This document shows positions 61,291-64,000 of a stretch of DNA of 64,000 nucleotides, piece by piece. Below the pieces are notes generated by a model. It saw only the letters and a program-made list of their open reading frames with translations, was not told where the DNA came from and did not search any database. The stretch's first letter is position 1. The number at the start of each line of letters is the position of its first letter. Where the stretch lies: the NCBI GenBank assembly GCA_963678465.1, contig OY782858.1:558001-622000 (forward strand), in the 5' to 3' direction. The DNA is from Paludibacter sp963678465 (GTDB taxonomy: Bacteria > Bacteroidota > Bacteroidia > Bacteroidales > Paludibacteraceae). A program made the translations under genes and the position numbers.

Positions 61291-62136
61291 ATGAAAATTG
61301 GAGTAACAGGTGCGACCGGACAATTAGGTCGTTTAGTAGTTGAGAGTTTAAAATCGAAGGTTTCAGCAGAAACAATAGTGGCATTGGTGCGTAACCCCGA
61401 AAAGGCAGCTGATTTAGGTGTTGAAGTCATTGTGTTTGATTATAATAAACCGGAAGGTTTAGTAACTTCATTGCAGGGTATTGATAAATTATTACTGATT
61501 TCGGGCAATGAAATTGGTCAGCGACTACCACAACACAAAGCTGTGATTGAAGCTGCAAAACAAGCCGGAGTAAAGCATATTTTTTACACAAGTATTCTCC
61601 ACGCCGACAGTTCGCCCTTGTCCCTGGCAAAGGAGCATTTAGCCACCGAGGCAGTTATTAAAGCATCAGGGCTTACTTACACCCTTTTGCGCAATGGTTG
61701 GTATACCGAGAATTATACAGGATCGGCTAAAGGTGCCGTTGGTGCTGGAGCATTTATTGGTAATGCAGGTGATGGTAAAATAGCTTCAGCTGCCCGGGTT
61801 GATTATGCGGAAGCTGCAGCTGTTGTATTGGCAGGAGAAGGTCATGAAGGTAAAACCTACGAATTGGCCGGTGACGAGGCTTATACTTTGACTGAACTTG
61901 CAGCTGAAATTTCGAAACAAAGTGGAAAAACAATTCCATATAACAACTTAACGGAAGCCGAATATGCAGGTATTTTGAAAAGTTTTGGATTGCCTGATGG
62001 ATTGGCTGAAATGTTGACGAATTCTGACACCGGAGCTTCGAAGGGTGGATTGTTTGACGATTCCAGGGTGTTGTCGGAATTAATCGGTCGCCCAACCACA
62101 TCGTTGGCTAAAGTTCTTGCTGATGATTTGGCATAA
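61291..62136 (+). CDS. NmrA-like NAD(P)H:quinone oxidoreductase (QorB type)
   Basis: 281 residues. Rossmann motif GVTGATGQLGRLVV (3-16), VRNPEKAADLGVEVIVFDYNKP, ISGNEIGQRLPQHKAVIEAAKQAG, SILHADSSPLSLAKEHLATE and RNGWYTENYTG match E. coli QorB/YtfG. It reduces quinones with NADPH in the cytoplasm. The divergent HxlR gene is the expected regulator, as in quinone-responsive pairs. Start ATG 61291 has AAAGAAAGGAAAC upstream, a fairly good ribosome-binding site. Confidence 0.9.
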   Translation: MKIGVTGATGQLGRLVVESLKSKVSAETIVALVRNPEKAADLGVEVIVFDYNKPEGLVTSLQGIDKLLLISGNEIGQRLPQHKAVIEAAKQAGVKHIFYTSILHADSSPLSLAKEHLATEAVIKASGLTYTLLRNGWYTENYTGSAKGAVGAGAFIGNAGDGKIASAARVDYAEAAAVVLAGEGHEGKTYELAGDEAYTLTELAAEISKQSGKTIPYNNLTEAEYAGILKSFGLPDGLAEMLTNSDTGASKGGLFDDSRVLSELIGRPTTSLAKVLADDLA

Positions 62137-62221
62137 ATGACTTGAACTTTTCAACAAAGTTATTTGAGCCGAAGGGAAATTTCTCTGCGGTTCTTTTTTT
62201 TCGCAGTTCTTTTTTTCCTTA

Positions 62222-62431
62222 GGACAAAAAAGAATTTTTCCAGAGAGAAAAAGTTTCCGTCCCGAGATAAAACAAATTTTCCTTAAGAGAAAACGACTTT
62301 CTTCTGAGAGAGAAGGAATTTCTCTTGAGAGAAGAAGTTTCCGCCCCGAGATAAAACAATTTTCCCTTGAGAGAAAATGAATTTCTCCTAAGAGAAAAAG
62401 TTTCTGCCCCAGAAGAAAATCATCAACTTTT
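62222..62431. repeat. 21-bp tandem array, nine units plus one weaker
   Basis: From 62243 to 62431 nine units of exactly 21 bp follow each other (62243, 62264, 62285, 62306, 62327, 62348, 62369, 62390, 62411); 62222-62242 is a weaker one. Consensus: GAGAGAAAANNANTTTCYCYT. Most units are self-complementary (e.g. GAGAAGGAATTTCTCTT). Units 1/5/8 share GTTTCYGYCCC, units 2/6 share GAGATAAAACAA, giving a 4-unit (84 bp) higher order. Between the QorB and MscS genes. Confidence 0.9.
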
Positions 62432-62501
62432 AAGTTGGCAGAAAAAGTATTTTGCTAAATCGTATAGTCTGGTTGCCGGCGTGCCTATATTGGTTAACCG
62501 G

Positions 62502-62533
62502 TTTGTCTTTAACTAAAATAATCCCTAACTTTG
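62502..62533 (+). promoter_or_regulatory. mscS promoter
   Basis: TTTG at 62502-62505 and TAACTTTG at 62526-62533, spaced 20 bp. It overlaps an in-frame TTG (62531), so translation must begin at ATG 62558. Confidence 0.65.
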
Positions 62534-62557
62534 CCGGAAACCAAAATAAAAAGAGAT

Positions 62558-63070
62558 ATGTTAGCTTATTTTCCACAAATTCTGGGAAGCGCCATTGTTT
62601 TTGCCTCGGCAGTAATCATCAGATTTACGATTCGGGCAATTGTGAAAAGATACCTTAAGGTACATTCAAGGTTTGATTTACGTGTTTCGCACGTGATTCG
62701 TGTACTTAACATATTGATAAATACAACTGCTCTTATGGCTTTGTTGGTAGTTTGGGGTGTGGATACCCGGAATTTATTTGTTGCCTTAAGCTCTGTGTTT
62801 GCAGTAATTGGAGTTGCTTTGTTTGCGCAATGGTCCATATTGAGCAATATCACAGCCGGGATTATATTGTTTTTCTCTGCTCCCTTTCATATTGGCGATA
62901 CTATCAAAATTCTGGACAAGGACATGCCTATTGAAGCGACGGTAGAGGATATTTTTACCTTTTATACGCATTTGAGAACAAAGGACGGAGGATTGCATAT
63001 TTTCCCAAATTCGTTGTTGCTTCAAAAAGCGATTGCGGTCAATGTTGATGCTGACGAAGAAAAGGAATAA
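62558..63070 (+). CDS. Small MscS-family mechanosensitive channel
   Basis: 170 residues from ATG 62558. Three hydrophobic helices, the last being the pore helix region VFAVIGVALFAQWSILSNITAGI (in part), followed by the beta domain FSAPFHIGDTIKILD and HIFPNSLLLQKAIAVN. It stops soon after, lacking the large C-terminal vestibule of E. coli MscS, which is common for short bacterial members. It releases solutes on hypo-osmotic shock, in the inner membrane. Confidence 0.88.
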   Translation: MLAYFPQILGSAIVFASAVIIRFTIRAIVKRYLKVHSRFDLRVSHVIRVLNILINTTALMALLVVWGVDTRNLFVALSSVFAVIGVALFAQWSILSNITAGIILFFSAPFHIGDTIKILDKDMPIEATVEDIFTFYTHLRTKDGGLHIFPNSLLLQKAIAVNVDADEEKE

Positions 63071-63073
63071 TTA

Positions 63074-63370
63074 TTATAACATAAAAAAACTCGGAATCAG
63101 ATAAATCATAGCGCCGGTAATCATTCCGACAGCTAATTTGAAACTATCGAGCGTATAAAACAGGTACACAAGCAATAGGTTAGGTATTACCGATAACAGT
63201 AATACCTTACCCATTAAAACTCCCGGAAAAATTTCTTTTATTATTTCGACAAAGCCTATTTCGTGTGGGTAAAACCTGTTCAGATAGATCCACATAAAAA
63301 GCAATGGCAGAAGTAGTCCCGGTATAAGTCCGTAAATAAACTTGTTGGCTTTTTCGAGGTTCATTCTCAT
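63074..63370 (-). CDS. Small membrane protein, unknown
   Basis: 98 residues with three hydrophobic helices (FIYGLIPGLLLPLLFMWIYL, LLLSVIPNLLLVYLFYTL, LAVGMITGAMIYLIPSFFML). The Leu/Pro-rich first helix and GLIPGLLLPLLF motif may be a conserved unit, but I cannot name the family. It lies 17 bp downstream of surE on the same strand and is probably co-transcribed with it. Convergent with mscS, 3 bp apart. Confidence 0.7.
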   Translation of the reverse strand: MRMNLEKANKFIYGLIPGLLLPLLFMWIYLNRFYPHEIGFVEIIKEIFPGVLMGKVLLLSVIPNLLLVYLFYTLDSFKLAVGMITGAMIYLIPSFFML

Positions 63371-63387
63371 TACTTATTGACCAGGAT

Positions 63388-64000
63388 TTACAAATCCCAT
63401 TTATTTACAATGTTCATCGCCTCGTAAGCTGTAAGGTCGATTTTTGTAGGTACTATCGAAACGTATCCATTGGCCAATGCCCATTCGTCGGTATCCTGAG
63501 CTTCGGGTTCGTGATTCTCGAAATGACCTGTAAGCCAAAAATAGGAACGACCTTGCGGATCGGTTCGTTTGGCAAATTCCTTGGTCCAATGCCCCACACA
63601 CTGCCGACAAACGCGTACCCCTTTGATTTCAGCTTTTGGACTATTTACATTCAGACAAATGCCTTCGGGCAAACCATTGGCAAGGGCTGTGCGGGTAATT
63701 TGTAATATGTATTCTTCGAAATGTTTGAAATCGGCTGACAACGAATGGTTGTCGATGGAAAAACCAATGGATAAAATGCCATTCTCGCAACCTTCGAGCA
63801 CAGCGCCCATAGTTCCGGAATAAATAACGTTGATGGCTGCATTGGATCCATGATTAATGCCCGAAACCAATAAGTCGGGTTTGCGATCAAGAATTTCGTT
63901 CAATGCCAGTTTAACGCAATCGGTTGGTGTGCCGGTACAGGAATAGCGAGTTAGCCCTTCGGATGTTTCGAGCAACTTAAAGCGAATGGGATGTGTAACT
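63388..64000 (-). CDS. surE: 5'/3'-nucleotidase SurE (5' partial)
   Basis: The frame is open to the window edge; about 204 residues are visible and the N-terminal metal motif lies outside. Visible: VTHPIRFKLLETSEG, YSCTGTPTDCVKLALNEIL, PDLLVSGINHGSNAAINVIYSGTMGAVLEG (in part, with the conserved Asn of GINHGxN) and ICLNVNSPKAEIKGV. SurE dephosphorylates nucleotides and is linked to survival in stationary phase. Confidence 0.95.
   Translation of the reverse strand, partial: VTHPIRFKLLETSEGLTRYSCTGTPTDCVKLALNEILDRKPDLLVSGINHGSNAAINVIYSGTMGAVLEGCENGILSIGFSIDNHSLSADFKHFEEYILQITRTALANGLPEGICLNVNSPKAEIKGVRVCRQCVGHWTKEFAKRTDPQGRSYFWLTGHFENHEPEAQDTDEWALANGYVSIVPTKIDLTAYEAMNIVNKWDL

Noticed and set aside
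62222..62431. CRISPR array
   Set aside because: Units are continuous and degenerate with no unique spacers, and no cas genes are present.

Overview
The window reads as chromosome of a moderately AT-rich member of the Bacteroidota, most likely order Bacteroidales. This rests on repeated promoters with the Bacteroidota -7 box TAnnTTTG, tRNA genes without encoded CCA, a large carboxypeptidase-regulatory/TonB-type outer membrane barrel protein, an HU-like DUF4469-type protein, and short or AT-rich leaders in place of strong Shine-Dalgarno sites. Nothing in the window names the species.

Region by region. (1) 1-9.7 kb is a sugar-acid cluster on the plus strand: LacI-type regulator (partial), UxaE-type hexuronate epimerase, SDR mannonate oxidoreductase, KDG kinase, an inserted four-helix-bundle (S23/IVP) gene, a LarA-like racemase/epimerase, Gfo/Idh/MocA oxidoreductase, PdxB-like dehydrogenase and 6-phosphogluconate dehydrogenase. 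Together they suggest hexuronate, mannonate and gluconate interconversion feeding KDG and the pentose phosphate route. (2) 9.7-24.2 kb is mixed housekeeping: a pirin pseudogene with two in-frame stops, a lipoprotein, a DUF3108 protein, a DEAD-box helicase, a beta-CASP metallo-beta-lactamase, tRNA-Gly and tRNA-Tyr, ribH, a TPR membrane protein, a probable 6S-type RNA, a UbiA prenyltransferase, Maf, gapA, an ABC-F ATPase and an apparently frameshifted membrane protein. (3) 24.2-32.3 kb holds rubrerythrin, MnmD-like methyltransferase, rpsO, waaA, hisS, an intact pirin, an endonuclease III homologue, an unrecognised conserved protein and a GNAT acetyltransferase. (4) 32.3-38.4 kb holds YceI, a TonB-type outer membrane protein, a small unknown protein, a flavodoxin-fold oxidoreductase, an HU-like protein and a C_GCAxxG_C_C protein. 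(5) 38.4-42.3 kb is a two-gene unit of a PHP-plus-SMC/ABC-like ATPase (TrlF type) and an AlbA_2/Schlafen-type ATP-binding protein, the best candidate here for a defence-like system. (6) 42.6-47.9 kb holds clpB, a SAM methyltransferase and trhO. (7) 48-55.8 kb is a membrane/MoxR operon (SpoIIM, membrane protein, DUF4129, DUF4350, MoxR ATPase, DUF58, CD225, DUF2752) divergent from an RDD gene. (8) 56-64 kb holds purL, a zinc-ribbon membrane protein, an HxlR regulator divergent from a QorB-like reductase, MscS, a small membrane protein and surE (partial).

Beyond genes, several intergenic regions hold short self-complementary repeats: a nine-unit 21-bp array in exact register (62243-62431), an alternating inverted array of about 22 bp (60711-60802), a 23-bp array with a 30-bp perfect palindrome (37063-37131), four related hairpins (32.3, 33.1 and 42.5 kb), and inverted hexamer iterons around the four-helix-bundle gene (4152-4619). 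Two genes are visibly broken (9759-10772 and 23672-24194).
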